A stretch of 64,000 nucleotides of DNA. Source: Nocardia blacklockiae. GTDB lineage: Bacteria; Actinomycetota; Actinomycetes; Mycobacteriales; Mycobacteriaceae. Each line of letters opens with the position of its first letter. The first letter of the stretch is position 1. A program made the position numbers and the translations under genes. This document shows, piece by piece, positions 34,942-43,380 of the stretch. The notes under the pieces are model-generated. The model had not been told where the DNA came from, ran no database searches, and worked only from the letters and a program-made list of their open reading frames with translations. The stretch spans positions 62,001 to 126,000 of the forward strand of contig NZ_JADLRJ010000005.1 in NCBI RefSeq assembly GCF_015477355.1, in the 5' to 3' direction.

Positions 34942-36129
34942 TCAGCTCAGCCGCTCGATGATGGTGGCGTTGGCGGTGCCGCCGCCCTCGCAGATGGTGA
35001 GCAGGCCGTAGCGGCCGTTGACCCGCTCCAGCTCGTTGAGCAGGGTGGCGAACAGCTTCGCGCCCGTCGCGCCCAGCGGGTGGCCCAGCGCGATCGCGCC
35101 GCCGTTGACGTTGACCTTGTCCGGGTCGGCGCCGGTTTCCTTCAGCCACGCCAGCACCACGGGCGCGAAGGCCTCGTTGATCTCCACGACGTCGATGTCG
35201 TCGATGGTGAGACCGGTCTTCTCCAGCGCCCACCTGGTCGCCGGGATGGGCGCGGTCAGCATGTAGATCGGGTCCGCGCCGCGCGCGCTGACGTGGTGGA
35301 TGCGCGCCCGCGGCCGCAGCCCGTACTCCTCGACCGCCCAGTCCGACGCGAGCAGCGTGGCGCTCGCGCCGTCGGAGATCTGGCTGGCGACGGCCGCGGT
35401 GAGGCGGCTGCCCTCGCCGAGCGGCTTGAGCCCGGCCATCTTCTCCAGGCTGGTCTCGCGCGGGCCCTCATCGATCCAGAAGTCGCCGACCGGCACGATC
35501 TCGCCGTCGAACTTGCCCTCGGCGATGGCCTTGCGGGCGCGTTCGTGGCTGCGCAGCGCCCAGCGCTCCATGTCCTCGCGGCTGATGTCCCACTTCTCGG
35601 CGATCAGCTGCGCGCCGTGGAACTGCGACACCTCGCCGGTGCCGTAGCGGTGGTCCCAGCCCTGCGCGCCGACGAACGGCGACTCGAAGCCGTACTCCTT
35701 GCCCGCCAGCATGGCCGCCGAGATCGGGATGGCGCTCATGTTCTGCACGCCGCCCGCGACGATCACCTCCGCGGTGCCGCTCATGATGGCCTGCGCGCCG
35801 AAATTGATGGCCTGCTGGCTGGATCCGCACTGCCGGTCCACGGTCACGCCCGGCACCGCCTCGGGATAGCCGGCGGCCAGCCACGCGGTGCGAGCGATAT
35901 TGCCGGCCTGCGGGCCGATCGCGTCGACGCAGCCGAAGATCACGTCGTCCACCCGGATCGGGTCGAGCGTGGTGCGCCCGAGCAGCCCTTGCAGGGCGGC
36001 CGCGCCCAGGTCGGCCGGGTGCACACCGGCGAGTGCGCCGCCGCGCTTGCCGACGGGGGTGCGCACGGCATCGATGACGTACGCCTCCCGCAGGGGCGCG
36101 TACTGGCGGCGGGCGGACGGTGCGGACAT
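34942..36129 (-). CDS. fadA6: FadA6, thiolase of HIP degradation
   Basis: Thiolase of 395 aa. The nucleophile Cys101 is in DRQCGSSQQA, GHPLGATGAKL carries the His, and TICEGGGTANATIIER the second Cys. In the KstR2 pathway FadA6 thiolyses the open-chain product after ring C hydrolysis, releasing acetyl-CoA. It starts 8 nt after the kstR2 stop; the much longer upstream reading is a shadow of kstR2. Confidence 0.92.
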   Translation of the reverse strand: MSAPSARRQYAPLREAYVIDAVRTPVGKRGGALAGVHPADLGAAALQGLLGRTTLDPIRVDDVIFGCVDAIGPQAGNIARTAWLAAGYPEAVPGVTVDRQCGSSQQAINFGAQAIMSGTAEVIVAGGVQNMSAIPISAAMLAGKEYGFESPFVGAQGWDHRYGTGEVSQFHGAQLIAEKWDISREDMERWALRSHERARKAIAEGKFDGEIVPVGDFWIDEGPRETSLEKMAGLKPLGEGSRLTAAVASQISDGASATLLASDWAVEEYGLRPRARIHHVSARGADPIYMLTAPIPATRWALEKTGLTIDDIDVVEINEAFAPVVLAWLKETGADPDKVNVNGGAIALGHPLGATGAKLFATLLNELERVNGRYGLLTICEGGGTANATIIERLS

Positions 36130-36137
36130 GCTGGCTC

Positions 36138-36776
36138 CTACTGGCGATGCGCTGCGCGAGCGATTCGGTGCGGCTCGGCGGACGGGTTGGTGAGCCCGTC
36201 CAGCACGATGGTGAGGTACTGCTTGGCGAGGTTGTCGACCGTGATCCGGCCGCCGGGCTGGTACCAGCGCACGGCCACCCACACGGTGTCGCGCAGGAAG
36301 CGGTATGCCAGTTCGATATCCAGTTCCGGCCGGAAGCTGCCGTCGCCGACGCCGCGGCTGAGCACCTGGTGCCACAGCTCGCGGAATTCCTTGTTGTATT
36401 CGTCGATGTAGCCGAAACGCGCTGTCCCGCTCAGCCTTTTGGCCTCGGCCTGGTAGATGGCCACCGCCGCGTGCCAGCGATCGAACGACTCGTAGGACGC
36501 GATCACCAAGGCCTCCAACGTATCCCGGGCCGGCAGGCCGGACGCGGCGATCTCGCGGTAGCGGCCGAACAGGTCGTCCAGGAAGCCGTGCAGGATCTCG
36601 TCGACCATCGACTCCTTGGAATCGAAGTGGTGGTAGAGACTGCCGGAGAGAATCCCGGCGGCGTCGGCGATGTCCCGGACCGTGGTGGCGCGCAGCCCGC
36701 GCTCGGCGAACAGACCGGCCGCCAAGGCGAGCAGTTCGTTGCGACGTGCGGATTTGGAGGCGTCAGCTGCGGGCAC
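36138..36776 (-). CDS. kstR2: KstR2, TetR-family repressor of HIP catabolism
   Basis: Regulator of 212 aa. The helix-turn-helix reads LFAERGLRATTVRDIADAAG then ILSGSLYHHFDSKESMVDEI, nearly the KstR2 consensus. The C-terminal part holds the HIP-CoA pocket (FRDT-like: FLRDTVWVAVRWYQPGG). I choose the GTG at 36776. The frame is open to an ATG at 36812, but that would put the KstR2 operator inside the coding region. The box 15 nt upstream of the GTG means autoregulation, as in M. tuberculosis. Confidence 0.92.
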   Translation of the reverse strand: MPAADASKSARRNELLALAAGLFAERGLRATTVRDIADAAGILSGSLYHHFDSKESMVDEILHGFLDDLFGRYREIAASGLPARDTLEALVIASYESFDRWHAAVAIYQAEAKRLSGTARFGYIDEYNKEFRELWHQVLSRGVGDGSFRPELDIELAYRFLRDTVWVAVRWYQPGGRITVDNLAKQYLTIVLDGLTNPSAEPHRIARAAHRQ

Positions 36777-36790
36777 CCGCCCATCGTACA

Positions 36791-36804
36791 ACCAAGCGTT
36801 TGCT
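36791..36804. promoter_or_regulatory. KstR2 operator upstream of kstR2
   Basis: ACCAAGCGTTTGCT matches AnCAAGnnCTTGnT except T for C at the first base of CTTG. It is also embedded in the wider palindrome ACCAAGC-GTTT-GCTTGGT. Confidence 0.85.
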
Positions 36805-36817
36805 TGGTCCATCGCCC

Positions 36818-37549
36818 TCAGCGAATCGAGAACCGCAGCGGCGAGGACACCGACAGGTCTGCGAGCAGCCGGTCACAGATCACCACCGGCGAGACGCCCG
36901 CCCGGGCCATCCGCGCGACCAGGGCCAACCGCCGCTCGCAACTGTCCCACTCCACGGTCAGCGGCCCGCGCCCAGGGCCCGCGTCGACCGTGGCCATCGC
37001 CCGCGGCGGGCCGCCCGGCGTGGGCTCCTCGCTGATCTTCAGCACCATGCCGCGCTGCCAGGCCCGATAGGTGTCCATATCGGCGCCGGCCACCAGCTTG
37101 TCGGTCGCGGCGCACAGCCCCTCGGCGATGCCGTCGGCGAAGGCGACCCGGTCGAAGCTCAGCTTGCGGCAGCGCCGCACCACTTCCAGCAGATCGGCCC
37201 GCACCTCGCACAGCAGCGCGGTGCGTTTGCGGCGGCGCAGCAGCGTCTCCGACTCGTCACCGGGCGGCTGCCGCACCAGGCCGATGCGTTGCGCGCGCAC
37301 CCGGTCGCGGGTCATGTCGGAACGCAGGGCGCCGCGCGGATCGCGCGCGACATCGTCCTCGTTCACCGAATGCGCCTCGAGGATCTGGGCGGCACGCATC
37401 GCCGTCGCGCATTCGGAGGTGTGCTCGAGCAGTTCGGCGCCCAGGGTCAGCGCGGCCAGCACGACGCTGTCCAGCCGCCGCCGAGCCAGCACCACTTCGC
37501 GCACCAGCTCGAGTTCTTCGTTGTCTTCCTGACGACGATCCAGTCCCAT
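36818..37549 (-). CDS. Hypothetical protein upstream of kstR2, 243 aa
   Basis: Mostly helical protein that begins MGLDRRQEDNEELELVREVV, with many Arg/Glu pairs in the first 120 residues. The second half reads FADGIAEGLCAATDKLVAGA and GPLTVEWDSCERRLALVARM. No domain recognised and no membrane segment. It ends 13 nt before the KstR2 box and is on the same strand as fadE30-ipdF upstream and kstR2 downstream, so it may be read through as part of the HIP operon. The ATG at 37549 is preferred over the upstream reading from 37588. Confidence 0.65.
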   Translation of the reverse strand: MGLDRRQEDNEELELVREVVLARRRLDSVVLAALTLGAELLEHTSECATAMRAAQILEAHSVNEDDVARDPRGALRSDMTRDRVRAQRIGLVRQPPGDESETLLRRRKRTALLCEVRADLLEVVRRCRKLSFDRVAFADGIAEGLCAATDKLVAGADMDTYRAWQRGMVLKISEEPTPGGPPRAMATVDAGPGRGPLTVEWDSCERRLALVARMARAGVSPVVICDRLLADLSVSSPLRFSIR

Positions 37550-37677
37550 GAATGGTGGTCCCTTCGCAGAATTAGGAACCGGCCTCACTCAGGATTGCAC
37601 AACTGGGGCAGGTCGGCGCCACCGAATTTCGGCAGCGCCGAGGCAACACGGCACGTCAGGAACGAATCGCCGAAACG

Positions 37678-38472
37678 CTAGGCGCGCTGGCTGCTCACCG
37701 AGACCACCTCGCCGGTCAGGTACGAGGTGTAGTCGCTGGCGAGCATGGCGATGGTGGCCGCCACCTCCCACGGCTCGGCCGCGCGCCCGAACGCCTCGCC
37801 GGCCGCCAGCCGGTCCAGCAGGTCGGCCGAGGTGACCTTGTCGAGGAAGGGGTGCCGGGCGATGCTCGGCGCGACCGCGTTGATGCGCACGCCGAGTGCC
37901 GCGGCCTCGACCGCGCTGCACCGGGTCAGCGCCATCACGCCCGCCTTGGCGGCGGCGTAGTGCGCCTGGCCGTGCTGGGCGCGCCAGCCGAGCACGCTGG
38001 CGTTGTTGACGATGACGCCGCCGTGGCCCGCGTCGCGAAAGTACTTGAGCGCGGCGCGAGTACAGCGGAAGGTGCCGTTGAGGGTGATGTCGAGGACGCG
38101 GTCCCACTGCTCGTCGGTCATGTCGACCACCGGTGTCTCGCCGCCCAATCCGGCGTTGTTCACCAGAATGTCGATGCGGCCCAGGCGTTCCGCGGCCGTG
38201 CCGATCAAGGCGTCGACCTGCTCGGTGCTGGTTACGTCGCAGACCGCCGCGGCCACCCGGCGGTCCGGGTAGGCCGCGGCCAGTTCCTCCTCGGTCTGCT
38301 TCAGGCGGCGCTCGTGCCAGTCGGAGACGACGACGTCGGCGCCCTCGTCGAGCAGGCGCCGGGCGGTCGCCGAGCCGATCCCGGTGCCGGCGGCGGCGGT
38401 CACCACCGCGGTGCGGCCGGCGAGCAGGCCGTGGCCGGAAACCGGCTGGGGCGCAACGGAAAGGTCTGTCAC
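37678..38472 (-). CDS. ipdF: IpdF, SDR of HIP degradation (Rv3559c-like)
   Basis: SDR of 264 aa with TAAAGTGIGSATARRLL, VNNAGLGGET and the catalytic HYAAAKAG. In M. tuberculosis IpdF oxidises the 5-hydroxy group of 5-OH-HIP-CoA. The start is a GTG at 38472 with AAGGA seven bases upstream. It follows fadE30 after 13 nt, the same order as Rv3560c-Rv3559c. Confidence 0.88.
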   Translation of the reverse strand: MTDLSVAPQPVSGHGLLAGRTAVVTAAAGTGIGSATARRLLDEGADVVVSDWHERRLKQTEEELAAAYPDRRVAAAVCDVTSTEQVDALIGTAAERLGRIDILVNNAGLGGETPVVDMTDEQWDRVLDITLNGTFRCTRAALKYFRDAGHGGVIVNNASVLGWRAQHGQAHYAAAKAGVMALTRCSAVEAAALGVRINAVAPSIARHPFLDKVTSADLLDRLAAGEAFGRAAEPWEVAATIAMLASDYTSYLTGEVVSVSSQRA

Positions 38473-38485
38473 GGAATGGTCCTTC

Positions 38486-39691
38486 CTATCGGGCCTCACG
38501 CGGCAGACCGAGCACGCGTTCGGAGATGATGTTGCGCTGCACCTCGTTGGAGCCGCCGTAGATGGTGTCGGCGCGGCTGAACAGGAACAGGCGCTGCCAT
38601 TCGGTCAGGTCGTCGGGCAGGGCGATCAGGCCGGGCGCGCCCAGCACGTCCATGGCGAGTTCGCCGAGGCCGCGATGCCAGTTGGCCCACAACAGCTTCG
38701 ACACCGACGCCTGTCCGGCCGCGGTGCGCGCGTCGACGGTGTCGTGTGCCGATTCGAGGGTGCGCAACGCGTGCGCGCGCAGCACCCGCAGGCCGACCCA
38801 GGCCTGGTCGATCCGTTCGGCGAGCACCGGATCGTCCAGTGCGCCACTGTCTTTCGCCACGGCCTCCAGATCGGCCAGTTCGCGGGCGAACCGGATCTGC
38901 TGGCCTACGGTGGAGATGCCGCGCTCGAAGGTCAAGGTGCCCATCGCGACCCGCCACCCGTCGCCGGGTTCGCCGACCACCAGGTCGGCCGAGGTGCGGG
39001 CGTCGTCGAAGAAGACCTCGTTGAATTCGGCGGTGCCGGTGAGCTGGATGATCGGGCGCACCTCGATACCGGGCTGGTTCATCGGCACCAAGAGGTAGGA
39101 CAAACCCTGGTGCCGCGACGAGCCGGGCTCGGTGCGGCAGATCGCGAAGCACCAGTCGGCCACGTGGGCCAGCGAGGTCCAGATCTTCTGCCCGTTGATC
39201 TTCCACTCGTCGCCGTCGCGCCGCGCCGACGTGGTCACGGCCGCCAGGTCGGACCCCGCGCCCGGCTCGGAATAGCCCTGGCACCACAGCTCGGTGACGG
39301 TCTTGATGCCGGGCAGGAAGCGCCGCTTCTGCTCCTCGGTACCGAAGGCCAGCAGCGTCGGGCCGAGCAGTTCCTCGCCCAGGTGCGAGACCCGGCTCGG
39401 CGCGTCGGCCTTGGCGTACTCCTCGTGGAAGATCACCTGCTGGCGCAGCGTGGCATCGCGGCCGCCGTACTGTTGCGGCCAGCCCAGGCAGGTCCACCCC
39501 GCCGCGGCCAGGTGGCGATCCCACGCCAACCGCTCGTCGAACGCCTCGTGCTCGCGACCGGGACCACCCAGCCCGCGCAGCTCGCGAAACTCCCCGTTCA
39601 GGTTCTCGGCCAGCCATTCGCGCACGTCGGCGCGGAATTCGGCATCCTGGGAGGACTCCGCGGCGGCGCCCGAATCGTGGGTCTGGATCAC
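38486..39691 (-). CDS. fadE30: FadE30, acyl-CoA dehydrogenase of HIP-CoA catabolism
   Basis: Acyl-CoA dehydrogenase of 401 aa with QGYSEPGAGSDLAAV, WTSLAHVADW and the end YGGSNEVQRNIISERVLGLP. FadE30 introduces the double bond into the propionate side chain of HIP-CoA (or 5-OH-HIP-CoA). The GTG at 39691 follows GGAG; another GTG two codons earlier is possible. It is divergent from fadD3, with a perfect KstR2 box between them. Confidence 0.9.
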   Translation of the reverse strand: MIQTHDSGAAAESSQDAEFRADVREWLAENLNGEFRELRGLGGPGREHEAFDERLAWDRHLAAAGWTCLGWPQQYGGRDATLRQQVIFHEEYAKADAPSRVSHLGEELLGPTLLAFGTEEQKRRFLPGIKTVTELWCQGYSEPGAGSDLAAVTTSARRDGDEWKINGQKIWTSLAHVADWCFAICRTEPGSSRHQGLSYLLVPMNQPGIEVRPIIQLTGTAEFNEVFFDDARTSADLVVGEPGDGWRVAMGTLTFERGISTVGQQIRFARELADLEAVAKDSGALDDPVLAERIDQAWVGLRVLRAHALRTLESAHDTVDARTAAGQASVSKLLWANWHRGLGELAMDVLGAPGLIALPDDLTEWQRLFLFSRADTIYGGSNEVQRNIISERVLGLPREAR

Positions 39692-39713
39692 ACTCACTCC
39701 GGTAGAGTAACCT

Positions 39714-39727
39714 ACCAAGCACTTGCT
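39714..39727. promoter_or_regulatory. KstR2 operator between fadE30 and fadD3
   Basis: ACCAAGCACTTGCT is identical to the box at 24698 and a full match to AnCAAGnnCTTGnT. It lies 23 nt from the fadE30 start and 51 nt from fadD3. Confidence 0.9.
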
Positions 39728-39777
39728 TTGTAGACCGACAGATTTCCGACTTCGCGGCACGCCGCGGGAGGACGCCC

Positions 39778-41343
39778 GTGACAACCCCTGCGCAGACCAC
39801 ACCCCTCGCCCTGCACGAGGCGGCCCGCCGGTACGGCGACGCGACCGCCGTCAGCGACGGCGACGTGCAGCTGAGCTGGACCCAGCTGCTCGACGCGGTC
39901 CGGCGCACGGCCGGGGCGCTGATCGCCCGCGGCGTCGCGCCGGGCGATCGGGTCGCCATCTGGGCGCCCAACACCTTCCACTGGGTGGTCGCGGCGCTGG
40001 CCACGCACTACGCCGGGGCGGCGCTGGTGCCGCTGAACACCCGCTACGTCGCGGACGAGGCCGCCGACGTGCTGCAGCGCGTGCGCGCCAAGGCGCTGTT
40101 CGTCACGGGGCTGTTCCTGGGCCGGGATCGTGCGGCCGAGTTGCGTTCCGCCGCACCGGGTCTGGCGATCGAGACGGTGATCGTCATCCCGGGGGACGAG
40201 ACCACTCCCGTCGGGGATACGGGTTCCGACGCCGTTGTCGTCCACTGGGCGGAGCTGGACGGCCTCGCGGCGCAGGTGCCGACCGAGGACGTGATCGCGC
40301 GCGGGGAAAGCGTTGGCCCCGAGGACATCTCGGACATCCTGTTCACCTCCGGCACGACCGGGCGCAGCAAGGGCACGCTGGTGGCGCACCGGCAGGCCCT
40401 GGACGTGGTGCGCGCGTGGGTCGAGCGCGCCACGCTCGACAGCTCGGACCGCTACCTGGTGATCCCGCCGTTCTTCCACAACTTCGGCTACAAGGCGGCC
40501 ATGCTGGCCTGCGTGGTCACCGGCGCGACGATCGTGCCGCAGGCCACCTTCGACGTGCCGGAGACCATGCGGCTGGTGCAGGAGCAGCGCATCACCGTGC
40601 TGACCGGGCCGCCGACCATCTACCAGACCATCCTGGACCACCCGGCCCGCGCCGATTCCGACCTGAGCAGCCTGCGGGTCGCGGTCACCGGCGCGGCGAC
40701 CGTACCGGTGGTGCTGATCGAAAGAATGCGCGGCGAACTGAAATTCGATGTGGTGGTGACCGCGTACGGCCTGTCGGAGTCGGCCGGCTTCGGCACCATG
40801 TGCCGGCCCGACGACGACGCCGAGACCATCGCCAACACCTCCGGCGGCCCGATCGCCGGATTCGAACTGCGCATCGGCGACAACGGCGAGGTGCTGCTGC
40901 GCGGCCCGAACGTCATGCTCGGCTACCTCGACGATCCGGAGAACACCGCCAAGACCATCGACGCCGACGGCTGGCTGCACACCGGCGACGTCGGCGTGCT
41001 CGACGACCGCGGCTACCTGAAGATCACCGACCGGCTCAAGGACATGTACATCGCGGGCGGCTTCAACGTCTATCCGGCCGAGGTGGAACAGGCCCTGGCC
41101 CGCCTCGACGGCGTCGCGGAATCCGCCGTGATCGGCGTGCCCGACGAGCGGATGGGCGAGGTGGGCAAGGCCTACATCGTCCGCCGCGCGGGCACCACCC
41201 TGACCGAGAGCGACGTAATCGACCACGCCAAGCGCACTTTGGCGAATTTCAAGGTGCCGCGCTACGTCGAGTTTCGTGACGCGCTGCCCTACAGCGCCGC
41301 CGGGAAGGTGCTCAAACGGCAACTACGGGAGGAGATTTCGTGA
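39778..41343 (+). CDS. fadD3: FadD3, HIP-CoA synthetase
   Basis: AMP-forming ligase of 521 aa with FTSGTTGRSKGTLV near 185, YGLSESAGFGTMCR mid-protein and the end DALPYSAAGKVLKR. FadD3 activates HIP, the propionate that remains after rings A and B are removed, and so produces the KstR2 ligand HIP-CoA. It starts with GTG at 39778. The stop overlaps the GTG of the next gene (GTGA). Confidence 0.93.
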   Translation: MTTPAQTTPLALHEAARRYGDATAVSDGDVQLSWTQLLDAVRRTAGALIARGVAPGDRVAIWAPNTFHWVVAALATHYAGAALVPLNTRYVADEAADVLQRVRAKALFVTGLFLGRDRAAELRSAAPGLAIETVIVIPGDETTPVGDTGSDAVVVHWAELDGLAAQVPTEDVIARGESVGPEDISDILFTSGTTGRSKGTLVAHRQALDVVRAWVERATLDSSDRYLVIPPFFHNFGYKAAMLACVVTGATIVPQATFDVPETMRLVQEQRITVLTGPPTIYQTILDHPARADSDLSSLRVAVTGAATVPVVLIERMRGELKFDVVVTAYGLSESAGFGTMCRPDDDAETIANTSGGPIAGFELRIGDNGEVLLRGPNVMLGYLDDPENTAKTIDADGWLHTGDVGVLDDRGYLKITDRLKDMYIAGGFNVYPAEVEQALARLDGVAESAVIGVPDERMGEVGKAYIVRRAGTTLTESDVIDHAKRTLANFKVPRYVEFRDALPYSAAGKVLKRQLREEIS

Positions 41344-42209
41344 CCACCGAGGTAGTCACCTACGAGCGGCACGGATCGGCCGCGATCGTCACGATGAACC
41401 GGCCGCAGTACCGCAACGCGCAGAACTCGGTGATGACCTACGCGCTCGACGCCGCCTTCACGCGCGCCGTCGAGGACGCCGAGGTGAAGACGATCCTGTT
41501 GGCGGGCAACGGAGATCACTTCTCCGCCGGCCACGACATCGGCACGCCCGAGCGCGACCATCACGTGCGCTACGACAACAAGGCCGCGCTGTGGTGGGAC
41601 CATGTCGACCGGGTCGGCGGCGACCAGCGCTACGCCCGCGAGTCCGAGGTGTACCTGGGCATGTGCCGTCGCTGGCGGGAGATCCCCAAGCCCACCATCG
41701 CGGTGGTGCAGGGCGCCTGCATCGCCGGGGCGCTGATGCTGGCGTGGTCGTGCGATCTGATCGTCGCCGCCGACGACGCCTTCTTCTCCGATCCCGTGGT
41801 GCGCATGGGCATTCCGGGCGTGGAGTACTTCGCGCATCCGTGGATGCTCGGCCCGCGCCGCGCCAAGGAGATGTTGTTCACCGGCGACCGGTTCAGCGCC
41901 GCCCAGGCCTACGAGTGGGGCATGGTCAACCGGGTGGTGCCGCGCGCGGAACTGCGCGCGCACGCCCTCGAGCTGGCCGAGAAGATCGCGGCCATGCCGC
42001 AGTTCGGCCTGGCGCTGACCAAGAAGGCCGTCAACCAGTGCGAGGACCTGATGGGCATGCGCGCGGGCATGGATTCGGTGTTCGGGCTGCACCATTTCGC
42101 GCACGCGCACAACGCCGAGGTGGGCGCCGACTCGCTGGGCGGCATGAATGTCGAGTCGATGAAGGCGAGCGCCGCGGCGCGCGCGACCGAGCAGAACGGG
42201 GCGAAGTAG
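41340..42209 (+). CDS. Extra crotonase-family protein between fadD3 and fadE31
   Basis: Crotonase of 289 aa. The oxyanion segments HFSAGHDIGTPE at about 60-71 and QGACIAGALMLAWSCDL near 125 are present. A longer-than-usual linker (from DHHVRYDNKAALWWDHVDRV on) separates them. The Glu usually found before the second active-site loop is replaced (DPVVRMGIPGVEYF instead of PE-type), so it may not be a simple hydratase. It is translationally coupled to fadD3 and adjoins fadE31. The M. tuberculosis operon has no crotonase here. It is probably a HIP-pathway enzyme; substrate unknown. Confidence 0.8.
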   Translation: MTTEVVTYERHGSAAIVTMNRPQYRNAQNSVMTYALDAAFTRAVEDAEVKTILLAGNGDHFSAGHDIGTPERDHHVRYDNKAALWWDHVDRVGGDQRYARESEVYLGMCRRWREIPKPTIAVVQGACIAGALMLAWSCDLIVAADDAFFSDPVVRMGIPGVEYFAHPWMLGPRRAKEMLFTGDRFSAAQAYEWGMVNRVVPRAELRAHALELAEKIAAMPQFGLALTKKAVNQCEDLMGMRAGMDSVFGLHHFAHAHNAEVGADSLGGMNVESMKASAAARATEQNGAK

Positions 42210-43340
42210 ATGGATCTCGATTACGACTCCGCGGTGGAGGATTTCCGGCTCGAGGTCCGGGAGTTCCTGCGCGCCAACGTGCCCGCCGCGCCTCTCCCCT
42301 CGATGGACACCCGGGCGGGGTTCGAGGCGCATCGCGCGTGGGAGCGCACGCTCGCCGAGGCGCGGCTGTCGGTGGTGTCGTGGCCGCGCGAGCACGGCGG
42401 CCGCGACGCGTCGCTGCTGGAGTGGGTGCTGTTCGAGGAGGAGTACTACGCCGCGGGCGCGCCCGGGCGGGTGAGCCAGAACGGCATCTTCCTGCTGGCG
42501 CCGACGCTGTTCGAACACGGTTCGCCCGAACAACTGCAACGGATCCTGCCGCGCATGGCCCGTGGCGACGACATCTGGGCGCAGGCGTGGTCGGAGCCGG
42601 AGGCCGGCAGCGACCTGGCGGGCATCCGGTCCACCGCCCGCCGCGCCAACGGCGGCTGGGTCCTCAACGGGCAGAAGACCTGGAGTTCCCGTGCGGCGTA
42701 CGCGGATTGGGCCTTCGGGCTGTTCCGCAGCGATCCCGAGGCCGAGCGGCACCGCGGGCTCACCTACGTGATGTTCCCGCTGTCCGCCGACGGCGTGACC
42801 GTCCGACCCATCCCGCAGCTCGACGGCGAGCCCGGTTTCGCGGAGATCTTCCTGGACAACGTGTTCGTCCCGGACCGCGACGTGATCGGCACCCCGCACG
42901 AGGGCTGGCGGGTCGCGATGAGCACGTCGAGCAACGAGCGCGGGCTGTCGCTGCGCAGCCCGGGACGGTTCAACGCGACGGCGCGGCGGCTGATCGGACT
43001 GTGGCGCGAGACGGCCGACGCGAGCGACACCGAGGCGCGTAATCGGGTGGTGGACGCCTGGGTCGGCGCCGAGGCCTACCGCCTGAACACCCTGGCGACG
43101 GTCACCCGGCTGTCCGAGGGCGGCAAGCTCGGCGCGGAATCCTCGGTGAACAAGGTGTTCTGGTCCGATCTCGACATCGCGATGCACGAGACCGCGCTGG
43201 ACCTGCTGGGCCCGGCCGCCGAGCAGAGCGGCGCCTGGACCGACGGCTACCTGTTCTCGCTGGCCGGCCCGATCTACGCGGGCACCAACGAGATTCAGCG
43301 CAACATCATCGCCGAACGCCTGCTCGGGCTGCCGCGGTAG
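42210..43340 (+). CDS. fadE31: FadE31, acyl-CoA dehydrogenase
   Basis: Protein of 376 aa: AWSEPEAGSDLAGI, WSSRAAYADWAF and the C-terminal AGTNEIQRNIIAERLLGLP. It is the complete-signature subunit of the late HIP pathway, thought to work with FadE32 and possibly FadE33 on the methyl-branched acyl-CoA left after ring opening. The ATG directly follows the stop of the crotonase gene. Confidence 0.9.
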   Translation: MDLDYDSAVEDFRLEVREFLRANVPAAPLPSMDTRAGFEAHRAWERTLAEARLSVVSWPREHGGRDASLLEWVLFEEEYYAAGAPGRVSQNGIFLLAPTLFEHGSPEQLQRILPRMARGDDIWAQAWSEPEAGSDLAGIRSTARRANGGWVLNGQKTWSSRAAYADWAFGLFRSDPEAERHRGLTYVMFPLSADGVTVRPIPQLDGEPGFAEIFLDNVFVPDRDVIGTPHEGWRVAMSTSSNERGLSLRSPGRFNATARRLIGLWRETADASDTEARNRVVDAWVGAEAYRLNTLATVTRLSEGGKLGAESSVNKVFWSDLDIAMHETALDLLGPAAEQSGAWTDGYLFSLAGPIYAGTNEIQRNIIAERLLGLPR

Positions 43341-43380
43341 GGAACAGACTTATGCACGCACAGATCGATGGGACCGCTCG

